This document shows, one piece after another, positions 25,269-34,400 of a DNA stretch of 64,000 bases. Made by a program: the position numbers and the translations under genes. A model generated the notes under the pieces. The model was not told the origin of the DNA, did no database searches, and saw nothing but the letters and a program-made list of their open reading frames with translations. The DNA is from AC-32 sp963813435 (lineage in GTDB: Bacteria > Actinomycetota > Thermoleophilia > Gaiellales > Gaiellaceae): NCBI GenBank assembly GCA_963813435.1, contig CAWEYY010000002.1:620001-684000 (forward strand). Direction: 5' to 3'. Numbering within the stretch: position 1 is the first letter of the stretch; each line of letters opens with the position of its first letter.

Positions 25269-25885
25269 CCCTCTACGCGCTGCCTCAGGTTGTCGAGGTC
25301 GTACGAGAAGGCGCCCGCCTGGAGCTTCGGGCGCTTCTCGTTCTCGCGCTGGAACCGCTCGCGCGCGGCGGCCAGCACTTCGCCGATCCGCCCCTGCTCG
25401 ACGACGACGGCGCCGTCGGCGTCGAGCACGACCGCGTCGCCCTGGCGGATCGTCGCCCCTCCCACCTCCACGGTCCCGCCGATCTCGCCGACGACGTCTT
25501 TCTCGGCGCCGCTGACGCGGACGTAGCGCGCCCAGACCGGCAGGCCGAGCTCGCGGAGCTCGTCGACGTCGCGAACAGCCCCGTCGACGAGGATCGCCGC
25601 GACGCCCGCAGCCTTCGCCTGCGTCGCGATCAGCTCGCCGATCATCGCGATCGGCGTCGGCTCGGGCATCGTCAGCACGAGCACCTCTCCCGGCTGCGCC
25701 TCGGCGATGGCGGCGTGCACCATCAGGTTGTCGTCCTGGCCGCAGCGCACCGTGCGCGCAGGCCCGGCCGCGCGCGAGCCCGGAACCACCTGGATCAGTT
25801 CGGCGTCGACGACGGGCGAGCGGGCCGCCGCCTCGTGGACGGTCGCCGTCCCCAGCGCTGCGAGCGCCTCGAACGTCTCGTTCAT
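25265..25885 (-). CDS. galC: RraA-fold aldolase, 4-carboxy-4-hydroxy-2-oxoadipate aldolase-like (206 aa)
   Basis: RraA/HMG-aldolase fold. The catalytic Arg-Asp pair is in LVDGAVRDVDEL, with the preceding AGVAAILVDG strand. Such aldolases (LigK/GalC) split 4-carboxy-4-hydroxy-2-oxoadipate to pyruvate and oxaloacetate, the last step of protocatechuate and gallate meta-cleavage. The start ATG overlaps the stop of the upstream gene (ATGA), as does its own stop with the dioxygenase start. Its place next to a GalB-like gene supports the role. Confidence 0.75.
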   Translation of the reverse strand: MNETFEALAALGTATVHEAAARSPVVDAELIQVVPGSRAAGPARTVRCGQDDNLMVHAAIAEAQPGEVLVLTMPEPTPIAMIGELIATQAKAAGVAAILVDGAVRDVDELRELGLPVWARYVRVSGAEKDVVGEIGGTVEVGGATIRQGDAVVLDADGAVVVEQGRIGEVLAAARERFQRENEKRPKLQAGAFSYDLDNLRQRVEG

Positions 25886-26595
25886 AGCGCGCTCACCGTC
25901 TGCGGGATGACGCGCTGGAAGGCCTCGGCGTACTTGACCTGCGACTTGCCCGACGAGCGGCGCGCGTGGTTGCCGCGCTGCTCCGCGCGCTGGCCGTAGT
26001 ACGTCTGCAGGTACGACTGCGCCTTCATCTCGGCCATCGCCGCGTTCTTCTGCTCGATCACGGGCGTGATGTCGACGAACGTCGTCGGCGTGAAGTTGCA
26101 GATCTCCGGCTGGTGCGGCTCGAAGAGGAGGAACTCGGGCGGCGTCACAGTCTCGAACGCGCTCGCGACCCCCGCGCCCGCAGCCAGCGCCCGTGCGCGC
26201 TCGACCGCGAAGAACGCGGCTGCGTGGTCGGGGTTGAACGGGTCGCGGTCGGTGTGCGTGATCAACACGTCGGGCGCGAACTCGCGGATCTTGTCGGCCA
26301 GGAGCCCGAGCGCCTCTCGGTCGACCTCGAGCGGGTAGTCGCCGAGGTCGAGGCACTCGAAGCTCGCGCCGAGCGCGGCCGCGGCCCGCTCCGCTTCCTC
26401 GTGCCGCACCTCCTTCACGCGCTCGACCGTTTGGTCCGGCTCCTTCCAGAGCTCGCCGGACTCGCCGCGCTCGCCGTACGACAGCGCGAGCACGCGCGCC
26501 TCGCCGCTTCCGCCCGTCGTGACCGCGATCGCGCCCCCGGCTCGCCAGACGAAGTCGGCGGAATGGGCCCCGATGACGAGCAGCTTCCGACTCAT
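25882..26595 (-). CDS. galB: PIG-L/LmbE-fold hydratase, 4-oxalomesaconate hydratase-like (237 aa)
   Basis: LmbE-like zinc protein. The usual AHPDD is replaced by GAHSADFVWRAGGA, a form I associate with GalB, the PIG-L-fold 4-oxalomesaconate hydratase of Pseudomonas, rather than sugar deacetylases. SYGERGESGELWKEP and HTDRDPFNPDH follow as further conserved blocks. It would hydrate oxalomesaconate to give the GalC substrate. ATGA overlaps couple it to both neighbours. Confidence 0.75.
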   Translation of the reverse strand: MSRKLLVIGAHSADFVWRAGGAIAVTTGGSGEARVLALSYGERGESGELWKEPDQTVERVKEVRHEEAERAAAALGASFECLDLGDYPLEVDREALGLLADKIREFAPDVLITHTDRDPFNPDHAAAFFAVERARALAAGAGVASAFETVTPPEFLLFEPHQPEICNFTPTTFVDITPVIEQKNAAMAEMKAQSYLQTYYGQRAEQRGNHARRSSGKSQVKYAEAFQRVIPQTVSAL

Positions 26596-27521
26596 GCGCC
26601 CGCCAGGCGCCGCGACTGGCCGACGATCAGCTCGCGCACCTCGTCCTCGTCGAAGCCGGAGCCGAGGAGGCGGTCGGCCCACAGCGCCAGCCCGTCCTCG
26701 ACCGCCGGGTAATCCGGGTTGCCGAGGTCGCTCGAGAAGAGGCTGCGCTCGACGCCGACGGCGCGCACGCCCTCGACGACGTGCTCCCAGGTCGTCTTGC
26801 CGCTGAACGGCGTGCTCAGGCAGCGCTCGAGCAGGCAGCCGCGTTCTGCGAGCGCGACCTGGTCCTCGATCGAGAAGTTCTGGCACGTGAACTCCGGGTG
26901 CGTGACGACGATCTGCTCGACGCCCTCCTCGAGCGCGCCGTCCACCACGGCGAACGTGTCGTCGCGTGCCAGGTGAGCGGTCGCGAGGATCAGCCCGTGC
27001 CGCGCGATCGCGCGCAGCACCTGCCGCGTCTCGGGCAGGAGCTCGCCGTCGTCCCCGGTCACCTCCACCGCCTCGATCCCGAGCCCGAGCTCGCGCAGCT
27101 CGTGCTGGAGGCTCGCCCACTGCGGAACCTTGTCGCCGGGCTTCGGCTTGCTCCGACCGGCCGTCTCCGCGGGCGAGTCGACGGTCGGCATCCAGACGAT
27201 GCGCGCGCCCTCGCGCGCGGCGATCTCGACAGCGAGCGGGTTCATCCCGCCAACGGCCTGGTTCAGCGACAGCGTCCCGATCACCTCGACGCCCTCGACG
27301 ACGCCGGTGACGACCTGGGCCCGCTCGGCCGTCGAGGTGTAGTGCGACTTGAGCGCGAACCCCGCGAGGCCGAGCTCCGCGAAGCGCCGCGCGAGGGTGA
27401 CGTCGTCGATGCGCCTCGGCGGCACGTCGGGACCGACGTGCACGTGGAGGTCGTACGCTCCCTGGACGAGCACGCGCGCTCGTTCGCTGGCCCGGGTCTC
27501 CTCCGCGGGACGGGTCGCCAT
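26592..27521 (-). CDS. Amidohydrolase-like TIM-barrel protein (309 aa)
   Basis: Starts with YDLHVHVGPD, the HxH metal motif of the amidohydrolase superfamily, followed by LKSHYTST (His), ATAHLARDD (His), VVTHPEF (His) and FSSDLGNPD (Asp), so all metal ligands appear to be present. The type resembles the uncharacterised DUF6282 group. In the protocatechuate 4,5-pathway a superfamily member (LigI) opens 2-pyrone-4,6-dicarboxylate; the operon context makes a lactonase role possible but unproven. Confidence 0.75.
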   Translation of the reverse strand: MATRPAEETRASERARVLVQGAYDLHVHVGPDVPPRRIDDVTLARRFAELGLAGFALKSHYTSTAERAQVVTGVVEGVEVIGTLSLNQAVGGMNPLAVEIAAREGARIVWMPTVDSPAETAGRSKPKPGDKVPQWASLQHELRELGLGIEAVEVTGDDGELLPETRQVLRAIARHGLILATAHLARDDTFAVVDGALEEGVEQIVVTHPEFTCQNFSIEDQVALAERGCLLERCLSTPFSGKTTWEHVVEGVRAVGVERSLFSSDLGNPDYPAVEDGLALWADRLLGSGFDEDEVRELIVGQSRRLAGA

Positions 27522-27531
27522 GAGCGCGACC

Positions 27532-28281
27532 TTACCGTGAAGCGGCGGCGATCTCGGCGAGGAGCGCGGCGCTCGCGGACGCGATTCTCGGCTCGACCCC
27601 TAGCTCGGCGAGCAGCTCGCGCGCGGCCTCCATCTCGTCGGCGCGGCGCACTGCATGCTTGTGGCTGCCTTCGACGAGGCGGGTGAGCAGCGGCTCGCCG
27701 ATCACCTCGTGGATCTGGCCTTCGAGCCACTCGCGCTGGCCCGCCGCCTCGGCGGCGTCGAGGCTCTCGACGGCCGATGCCGCGAGGCCCTTCATGAAGA
27801 CCGAGCGCAGGAGCTTGAGCGTGGCCGCGTCGCCGGCACGCTCGGAAACGACCTCGACAGGCATCCCGAGCGGGCCGAGCGCGTCGGCGAACGCCTGCGC
27901 TCCCGCCCCGGAGGCAAGTGCTGATGTGCGCAGCCCGGTCGCGGGAACCGGTCCGAGCAGCGCCACGTCCGCGAAGCGCTCGACGACCGCCGCCAGCTCC
28001 CGCTTCAGCGCGGGCGCCGCGGTATTCAGGTCGGCGTAGACCGCGTCCCCGAGCGCTGGAAGCGCCGCAACCGCGGCCTCGGCCGCCACGGCGGCGCTGT
28101 TGACGCTGAGCACGAAGTCGGTGCCCGAGACTGCCGTCTGGACATCCGGCGCGCGAGTGACCCCGGCCACCTCGGCGCTCGGGTCCGGGTCGTAGCCGCG
28201 GACGTCGGCGCCGGCCGCGGCGAGGTCGGCCGCGAGCCGCCCTCCCGCCTCGCCGAGCCCGAGCACCGCGACCGCCGTCAT
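27532..28281 (-). CDS. 6-phosphogluconate dehydrogenase-like NAD(P)-binding protein (249 aa)
   Basis: A Rossmann start (VAVLGLGEAGGRLAADL, GxGxxG) is followed by YADLNTAAP and GPVPATGLRTS, and a helical domain beginning LLRSVFMKGL where the catalytic Lys of beta-hydroxyacid dehydrogenases would be. Length and C-terminus suit the NAD-binding-2 plus DUF1932 type. It would oxidise or reduce a hydroxy/oxo acid in this ring-cleavage operon. Four bases separate it from the preceding coxM-like gene. Confidence 0.75.
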   Translation of the reverse strand: MTAVAVLGLGEAGGRLAADLAAAGADVRGYDPDPSAEVAGVTRAPDVQTAVSGTDFVLSVNSAAVAAEAAVAALPALGDAVYADLNTAAPALKRELAAVVERFADVALLGPVPATGLRTSALASGAGAQAFADALGPLGMPVEVVSERAGDAATLKLLRSVFMKGLAASAVESLDAAEAAGQREWLEGQIHEVIGEPLLTRLVEGSHKHAVRRADEMEAARELLAELGVEPRIASASAALLAEIAAASR

Positions 28282-28285
28282 GCGA

Positions 28286-29095
28286 TCAGAGCTGCTCGAG
28301 CGCGCGCCGGACGAGCACCTGCGCGAGGTGGGCGCGGTACGCGGGGCTCGCGTTCGCGTCGCCGCGGGGCGACGTCCCCTCGCCCGCGTGCGCGGCGGCG
28401 TCCGCCGCAGAAGCTCCGGACGCAAGCGCCTCCTCGACGCCCGAAGCCCGCATCGGCGTCGCGCCCATGCTCGTCAGGCCGATCTGCACCCGGCCGCCGA
28501 CGCGGACCGCCGCCACGCCGACGGTCGCCCAGTCCTGGGCTCTGCGCGCGTACTTCAGATACGTGCCCTCGGCGCCCTTGGGCACGCGAATCTCCGTCAG
28601 CACCTCCTGCCGCTCGAGCGCGGTGTCGAACGGCCCGGTGAAGAACGAGGCCGCCGCGATCGCCCGCTCACCGCCCGGGCCGCGCGCGACGAGCTCGGCG
28701 TCGAGCGTGAGCAGGACGGTGCCGAGATCGGAGGCGGGGTCCGCGTGCGCGAGCGAGCCGCCGATCGTCCCGCGGTGGCGAACCTGGGGATCGCCGATGT
28801 GCCCGGCCGCCTCCGCGAGAACGGGGCACCCACTCCGGAGCGTGTCGTCGCGCGCAAGGTCGGCGTGCCGGCTGAGCGCGCCGATCGCGATCCGCTCGCC
28901 GTCGTCCCGGACGAAGCGAAGGTCGTCGAGCCTTCCGATGTCGACGAGCAGCGACGGACGGGCGAAACGGAGCCGCATCAACGGGATCAGCGAGTGCCCG
29001 CCCGCGAGCAGCCTCGCCTCGTCGTCCTGCCGGAGGAGCTCGAGAGCCTCGTCGACCGACCCTGCCCGCTCGTACTCGAAGGCCGCCGGGATCAC
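28286..29095 (-). CDS. coxM: Molybdenum hydroxylase FAD subunit, CoxM-like (269 aa)
   Basis: FAD-binding subunit of the xanthine oxidase family. It has the two flavin loops LLAGGHSLIP and GTIGGSLAHADPASD, and the VRHRG segment. It passes electrons from the iron-sulfur subunit. Order in the operon is large, small, medium subunit, each overlapping by four bases, ahead of the ring-cleavage genes. The name only denotes the subunit type; carbon monoxide is unlikely to be the substrate (see the large subunit). Confidence 0.9.
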   Translation of the reverse strand: MIPAAFEYERAGSVDEALELLRQDDEARLLAGGHSLIPLMRLRFARPSLLVDIGRLDDLRFVRDDGERIAIGALSRHADLARDDTLRSGCPVLAEAAGHIGDPQVRHRGTIGGSLAHADPASDLGTVLLTLDAELVARGPGGERAIAAASFFTGPFDTALERQEVLTEIRVPKGAEGTYLKYARRAQDWATVGVAAVRVGGRVQIGLTSMGATPMRASGVEEALASGASAADAAAHAGEGTSPRGDANASPAYRAHLAQVLVRRALEQL

Positions 29096-29553
29096 GCGCC
29101 CGCCCTCGCCGCCGCCTGGACGGCGCGGACGATGTTGTGGTACCCGGTGCAGCGGCAGAGATTGCCCTCGAGCGCCTGCCGGATCTCCTCCTCCGACGGA
29201 TCCGGGTTCTCCCGCAGGAGCGAGACCGACGCCATCACGAACCCCGGTGTGCAGTAGCCGCACTGGAGCGCGTGCTGCTCGTGGAAGGCCTGCTGCAGCG
29301 GATGAAGCTCGTCGCCGTCGGCGAGACCCTCGATCGTCGTCACCTCCGAACCGTCCGCCTGGACGGCGAGCACCGTGCACGACTTGACCGACTCGCCGTC
29401 CAGCAGCACCGTGCACGCGCCGCACGAGGACGTGTCGCAGCCGACGTTCGTCCCCTTCAGGCCGAGCTGGTTGCGCAGGAAGTAGACCAGCAGCTGCCGC
29501 GGCTCGACCTCCGCCTCCTGGCGCACGCCGTTGACGGTCACCGCGATCTTCAT
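29092..29553 (-). CDS. coxS: Molybdenum hydroxylase 2Fe-2S subunit, CoxS-like (153 aa)
   Basis: Both [2Fe-2S] clusters are bound by visible motifs: the plant-ferredoxin type GCDTSSCGACTVL with a later Cys in VKSCTV, and the helical pair QCGYCTPGF with GNLCRCTGY. Full length for the family. Its ATG overlaps the large-subunit stop (ATGA). It carries electrons from the molybdenum site to the flavin subunit. Confidence 0.95.
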   Translation of the reverse strand: MKIAVTVNGVRQEAEVEPRQLLVYFLRNQLGLKGTNVGCDTSSCGACTVLLDGESVKSCTVLAVQADGSEVTTIEGLADGDELHPLQQAFHEQHALQCGYCTPGFVMASVSLLRENPDPSEEEIRQALEGNLCRCTGYHNIVRAVQAAARAGA

Positions 29554-31817
29554 GCCTTGGCCCCCGCGAGAGCGCGCCAGACGTTCTCGCCGTTCGCAGG
29601 CATGTCGACGTGCGTCACGCCCTGGGGCGCGAGCGCGTCTAGCACCGCGTTGTGTACGGCCGGAGAGGCGCCGATCGTCCCGGACTCGCCGATCCCCTTG
29701 ACCCCGAGCGCGTTCAGCGGGGTCGGCGTCTCCATCTCCACGGCCTCCCACGACGGAAGATCGGCCGCGGACGGGAACGAGTAGTCGGCGAACGTGCTCG
29801 TCATCGGCGTGCCGTGCTCGTCGTAGGAGAACCGCTCGTAGAGCGCCTGGCCGACCCCGGTCGCGACCCCGCCGTGCACCTGGCCCTGTGCTACGAGCGG
29901 GTTGATGAGCGTACCCGCGTCGTCGACCGAGACGTGGCGGAGGAGTTCGACCTGCCCCGTCTCGAGGTCGACCTCGACCACTGCCAGGTGCGCGCCGAAC
30001 GGGAACGACGGGTCAGCCTTCCACTCGTGCTCGGCTCTGAGCTCCTCGAGCCTCCCGTCGGCGGCCGCGCGGGCGGCCAGCTCCTCCCACGCGAAGCCCT
30101 GCGCGGGCGAGCCCGCCACGTGCAGCCGGGCCTCCCCGGGGTCGAGGACGATGTCTTCGGGGCTGGCCTCGAGGTAGTCCGCGACGACCTTCTTCGCAAG
30201 CTCGACAACGTCGTCCGAGGCGAGCCTGGCGGCGACGCCGCCGATCTGCGTCGACTTGGAGGCGTACGTCCCGGTTCCGCTCGCGACCTGGTCGGTGTCT
30301 CCCTTGATGACCGTGATCCGCTCGAAGGGGATCCCGAGCTGCTCGGACGCGATCATCGCGAACGTCGTCTCGTGGCCCTGGCCGTGCGAGAACGACCCGG
30401 TCCGGAGAATCGCGCCGCCGTCCTCTGTGATCTCGACCTCGCCGAACTCCGTCTCCCCCACGCCGTTGGTGATCTCGACGTACGTGCTGAGCCCGATCCC
30501 GAGTTGCTTCGGGCCGCCCTCCTCGCGCCGCCGCCGCTGCTCGGCGCGCAGCTCCTCGTAGCCGGCCGAGTGGAGCGCGAGGTCGAGGGCGCCCTCGTAG
30601 TCGCCCGAGTCGTAGACCGCGCCGGTCTCGGTCTCGTGTGGGAACGCGTCCTTCGGGATGAAGTTGCGCCGCCGGATCTCTGCAGGGTCGATCCCGACCT
30701 CCGCCGCCAGCAGGTCGACCGCCCGCTCGATCGCTTGTGTCGCCTCCGGCCTCCCCGCGCCGCGGAAGGCCGAGATCGGGACAGTGTTCGTGGCGACCGA
30801 GCGGCTCGAAGCCTCGATCTTCGGGATCGCGTAGACCCCGCTCGACATCAGCGCCGTCAGGTGCGGCAGGAACGAGCCGAGCCCGGGGTAGGCGCCCGCG
30901 TCGGCGAGGCTCTCGAGCCGGTACGCGAGGATCTTCCCGTCGCGGTCAGACCCGATCGTGAACGTCAGGTGCTGTGCACGACCGTGCGGGAGTCCAAGCA
31001 TGCTCTCGCTGCGCGACTCCGTCCAGCGCACCGGGCGGCCGAGGTGGTGCGCGAGCCAGACTACGAGGATCTCTTCGACGTTCAGCGTCTTCGCGCCGAA
31101 GCCGCCGCCGACGTCCGGAGCGATGACACGGACCTGCTCCGGCTCGAGGCCGAGCTTCGCTGCGAGCCCCTGCCTGTCCTGATGTGGGGCCTGCGTCGAG
31201 AGCCAGGCGGTGACGCGGCCGTCGGGGCCGACCTCGGCGGCGGTCGAGCGCGGCTCGAGCGGGCAGGGCGCCATCCGCTGGCTCTCGAGCCTGCCCGAGA
31301 CCACGACATCGCACCCGTCGAAGAGCGACTGGTCGTGCTCCTGGGGGCCGTCGGCGCCGGAGACGTTCGTTCCCACCTCAGGGAAGAGGAGCACCTCGTC
31401 CTTGAGCGCCTCGTGCACATCGACGACGACCGGAAGAGGGTCGTAATCGGCGAACACGAGCTCGGCCGCATCGGCACCGGCGGCTCTGCCCTCGCTGAGC
31501 ACGATCGCGACGATCTCGCCGACGTAGCGGACGACGTCTTCCGCGACGAGCGGGCGCGAGATCCCGGCCGCGACGCCGAATGGAGGCGGCGACGTGATCG
31601 GCTCCAGGTCGACGTCCGCGCCGGTCAGCACCTGGACGTTTGCCATCGCCTCGGCGGCGGACGCGTCTATCGACGTGATGCGCGCGTGCGCGATCGGAGA
31701 GCGAACGAACGTGACGTCGAGCGCCCCCTCGAGCGGGAGGTTCTCGACGTAGCGGCCCTCGCCGCGCAGGAAGCGCGGGTCTTCCTTCCGCAGGACCCGG
31801 TTACCGAGGATGCTCAC
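29550..31817 (-). CDS. coxL: Molybdenum hydroxylase large subunit (755 aa)
   Basis: The Mo-pterin subunit. DVGGGFGAK and the C-terminal GVKGIGESGT (with the catalytic Glu) are present. The active-site loop reads SAFRGAGRPE, i.e. the AxRGAGR type, not the CSFR of true (form I) CO dehydrogenase. It therefore most likely hydroxylates an organic ring or oxidises an aldehyde. Starts with GTG only 24 bases from the divergent CoA-ligase gene. First gene of a ten-gene operon that runs to fhs. Confidence 0.9.
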   Translation of the reverse strand: MSILGNRVLRKEDPRFLRGEGRYVENLPLEGALDVTFVRSPIAHARITSIDASAAEAMANVQVLTGADVDLEPITSPPPFGVAAGISRPLVAEDVVRYVGEIVAIVLSEGRAAGADAAELVFADYDPLPVVVDVHEALKDEVLLFPEVGTNVSGADGPQEHDQSLFDGCDVVVSGRLESQRMAPCPLEPRSTAAEVGPDGRVTAWLSTQAPHQDRQGLAAKLGLEPEQVRVIAPDVGGGFGAKTLNVEEILVVWLAHHLGRPVRWTESRSESMLGLPHGRAQHLTFTIGSDRDGKILAYRLESLADAGAYPGLGSFLPHLTALMSSGVYAIPKIEASSRSVATNTVPISAFRGAGRPEATQAIERAVDLLAAEVGIDPAEIRRRNFIPKDAFPHETETGAVYDSGDYEGALDLALHSAGYEELRAEQRRRREEGGPKQLGIGLSTYVEITNGVGETEFGEVEITEDGGAILRTGSFSHGQGHETTFAMIASEQLGIPFERITVIKGDTDQVASGTGTYASKSTQIGGVAARLASDDVVELAKKVVADYLEASPEDIVLDPGEARLHVAGSPAQGFAWEELAARAAADGRLEELRAEHEWKADPSFPFGAHLAVVEVDLETGQVELLRHVSVDDAGTLINPLVAQGQVHGGVATGVGQALYERFSYDEHGTPMTSTFADYSFPSAADLPSWEAVEMETPTPLNALGVKGIGESGTIGASPAVHNAVLDALAPQGVTHVDMPANGENVWRALAGAKA

Positions 31818-31827
31818 GAGACGAGGC

Positions 31828-31834
31828 TAACGTA
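31828..31834. promoter_or_regulatory. Shared, near-symmetric -10-like sequence TAACGTA between divergent genes
   Basis: Read on the plus strand TAACGT ends eight bases before the GTG of the CoA ligase; read on the minus strand TACGTT ends ten bases before the GTG of the molybdenum hydroxylase. Only 24 bases separate the two start codons and neither gene has a ribosome site, which suits two leaderless transcripts that exclude each other. Confidence 0.35.
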
Positions 31835-31841
31835 CCGCCCG

Positions 31842-33252
31842 GTGAACCTCGCTCGGATCGTCTCGGACGTCGCCGCCGCTCACCCGTCGCGGCCGGCGCT
31901 CGTTGGCGAGACCGGCACGGTCACCTACGCCGAGATCGACCGCCAAGCGCGTGTCGCCGCCGCCGCGCTTGCGGGCCCGTGGCGTCGAACCGGGCGACCG
32001 CGTGGCGCTGATGCTTCCCAATGGGCCCGGGTTCCTCGCCGCCGCGCTCGGGGCGCTCAGGCTCGGCGCGATCATCGTCCCGTTGAACCTGCTGCTGGCT
32101 CGGCCCGAGATCGAGTCGCGGCTGGAGGTATCGACCCCGCGCGTCTTCGTCGAGAGCGAGGTCGAGGGGGCAGGCGAGCCACTGGACGAGATCGTCGAGC
32201 GTGACGGCTTCGACCCGGCGGCGATCCTCTTCACGTCGGGCACATCGGGCCGGCCGAAGGGCGCGATTCTCACGCACGGAAGCATCGGCGCGGCAGCCCG
32301 GAACTGCGCCGATGCGCTCGCGCTCTCCGAAGAGGACGTGATGCTCGGCGCCGCCCCCTTCTCGCACGTCCTCGGCCTTGCCACCGGGATCTTCTCGACA
32401 CTGACCTCGGGCGCCGCGATCGCGATCGTGCGCCGCTTCGAGCCCGAGGCGACGCTGGCGCTGATGACCGAGACGGGGACGACGATCCTGCTCGGCGTCC
32501 CGACGATGTGCATCGCCCTGTGCCAGGCCGCGCGCTCGGCCGACGCGCTCCCGCCGATTCGCATCGCTCACGTGGGCGGCGCCGCGGTCCCGGCCGAGGT
32601 CGCGCGCGACTTCGAGCGCACGTTCGGCGGCGAGGTCTACGAGGGCTACGGCCTGACGGAGGTCTCCGGGATCGGAACCACGTACGTCGCCGGACAGGAG
32701 CGCAAGGTCGGCTCGGTGGGGAAGCCGCTCGGCGTGACCGAGCTCCGGATCGTCTCGCTCGAGGGAGAGCCGCTGCCGTCCGGAGAGGTCGGCGAGATCG
32801 AGTTCCGCGGCCCGTCGGTGATCCCCGGCTACTGGGAGAACCCCGAGGCGACCGCCGAGACGATCGACGCCGAGCGCTGGCTCGCGACCGGCGACCTCGG
32901 ATACCTCGACGACGACGGCTACCTGTTTCTCGTCGACCGCAAGAAGGACCTGATCCTCCGCGGCGGCTACTCAGTCTACCCGCGCGAGGTCGAGGAGGCG
33001 CTCTACGAGCACCCGGACGTGCTCGAGGCCGCGGTGATTGGCCTCCCGGACGAGACCCTCGGCGAGGAGGTCGCGGCGGTGGTCGTCGTTCGGCCCGGGA
33101 CCTCGCCGAGCGCGGACGAGCTGCAGGCCTGGGCCAAGGAGCGCGTGGCCGCCTACAAGTATCCGCGCGAGGTGATCTTCGTCGACGACCTCCCGAAGGG
33201 TCCGACCGGCAAGATCCTCAAGCGCGCGATCGACACAGAGGCGCTTCGCTGA
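31842..33252 (+). pseudogene. AMP-forming acyl-CoA ligase, one-base frameshift (about 470 aa if restored)
   Basis: The first 43 residues (VNLARIVSDVAAAHPSRPAL onward) are in one frame; from RARGVEPGDRV the protein runs in the next frame to 33252. One extra T in GCGCTTGCGG at 31968-31970 explains it. Adenylation motifs are intact: FTSGTSGRPKG, YEGYGLTE, TGDLGYLDDDG and the Lys of GPTGKILKR. The length fits short-chain or aromatic acid ligases; near a hydratase-lyase and O-demethylase, feruloyl-CoA formation is conceivable. Substrate not shown by sequence. Confidence 0.8.
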
Positions 33253-34306
33253 CCGCTGCGCCCATCGTCGATGGGCACCTCGACCTGGCGGAGAACGTCA
33301 CGCTGTTCGGGCGCGATCTCACTCAGAGCGTGGCGGCGATTCGAGCGGCCGAGCAGCGCACAGAACGACAAGCGACGGTTTCCCTCCCCGAGCTGAAGCG
33401 CGGGGATGTCGCCGTGGCCATGGCAACGGTGACCGGCGGGTTCCTCGCCTCGGACGTGGCCGGCGTTGACTTCGTGCCCCGCTCGGCCCTCTACTCGACG
33501 CCCGAAGAAGCTGAGGCGCACGCGCTCGCGCAGATCGACCTGTACGAAGGCTGGCAGATCGACGGGTGGGTGCGCGTGCTGCGCTCGGCAGGCGACCTCG
33601 AGCACCATCTCGATCTCTGGCGCACGGACGGCGGCTCGGAGTCGTCCTGCTGATGGAAGGCGCCGACCCGATCGTGAAGGTGAGTGATCTGTCGGCCTGG
33701 TGGCGGCGCGGATTGCGCATTGTCGGGCTGACCTTCGGCGAGACACGCTACGGCTCGGGGGTGGCGGGCGGCGAGCCCGAGCCCAGGCCCGGAGGTCTGA
33801 CCGAGGACGGAGTCGCCTTGCTGTCGGAGATGGCAGAGTTCGGGTTCGCCTGGGACGTCTCGCATCTGACCGAAGAGGGAATCTGGCAAGGACTCGAGCT
33901 CGGGTTTCCACGCGTCTGTGCTTCACACGCCAACGCGCAGGCCCTCACTCCCACCGCTCGCCACCTGAGCGATCCGGTGATCCGTACCATCGCGGAGCGC
34001 GGCGGCGTCGTCGGCGTCGTTCTCTACAACGGCTACCTGGAACGGACGTGGCTGGCCGATCGGTCGATCCCGGTCACCGTCGACGAGCACGTGCGGCGCC
34101 ACGTGGAGCACATCGCCCAGGTGGGCGGGTGGTCGAGCGTGGGCATCGGATCCGACCTCGACGGAGGCATCGGGCTGGAAGAGAGCCCCGAGGAGATCGA
34201 CACGATTGCGGACCTGCGGAGCGTCGGCTTCGCCGTCCCAGTCGAGAACCGCGACGGGCTCCTTGGCGAGAACTGGCTGAACTTCTTGAGATCCGCCCTT
34301 CCTTGA
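33249..34306 (+). pseudogene. Membrane-dipeptidase-like (peptidase M19) protein, one-base frameshift
   Basis: The N-terminal part has the zinc motif VDGHLDL and continues to LDLWRTDGG; the rest, in another frame from RLGVVLLMEGADP, contains GLTFGETRYG, AWDVSHL, CASHANA and GIGSDLDGG, all typical of renal-dipeptidase-like enzymes. A missing base near 33628-33634 restores the whole. The start appears to be CTG, overlapping the ligase stop as CTGA. M19 enzymes cleave dipeptides or related amides with two zinc ions. Confidence 0.75.
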
Positions 34307-34342
34307 CCGGTTTGGCGGCTCGCGTCTAGCTGCCGCGAAACT

Positions 34343-34355
34343 GGTGTCTGACACC
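34343..34355. repeat. Short perfect inverted repeat GGTGTC-T-GACACC
   Basis: A 13-base palindrome followed by TTTTCC in the 94-base gap between the dipeptidase and nucleotidyltransferase stops. Could be a weak terminator or a protein-binding site. No second copy seen in the window. Confidence 0.4.
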
Positions 34356-34400
34356 TTTTCCTTTCGATGCTCTCGCGTCCGGGACGGACGCGTCAGGGAC

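Noticed and set aside
29550..31817. True aerobic carbon monoxide dehydrogenase
   Set aside because: The active-site loop is AFRGAGR and not the CSFR form of form I enzymes, so only the general molybdenum hydroxylase family is claimed.
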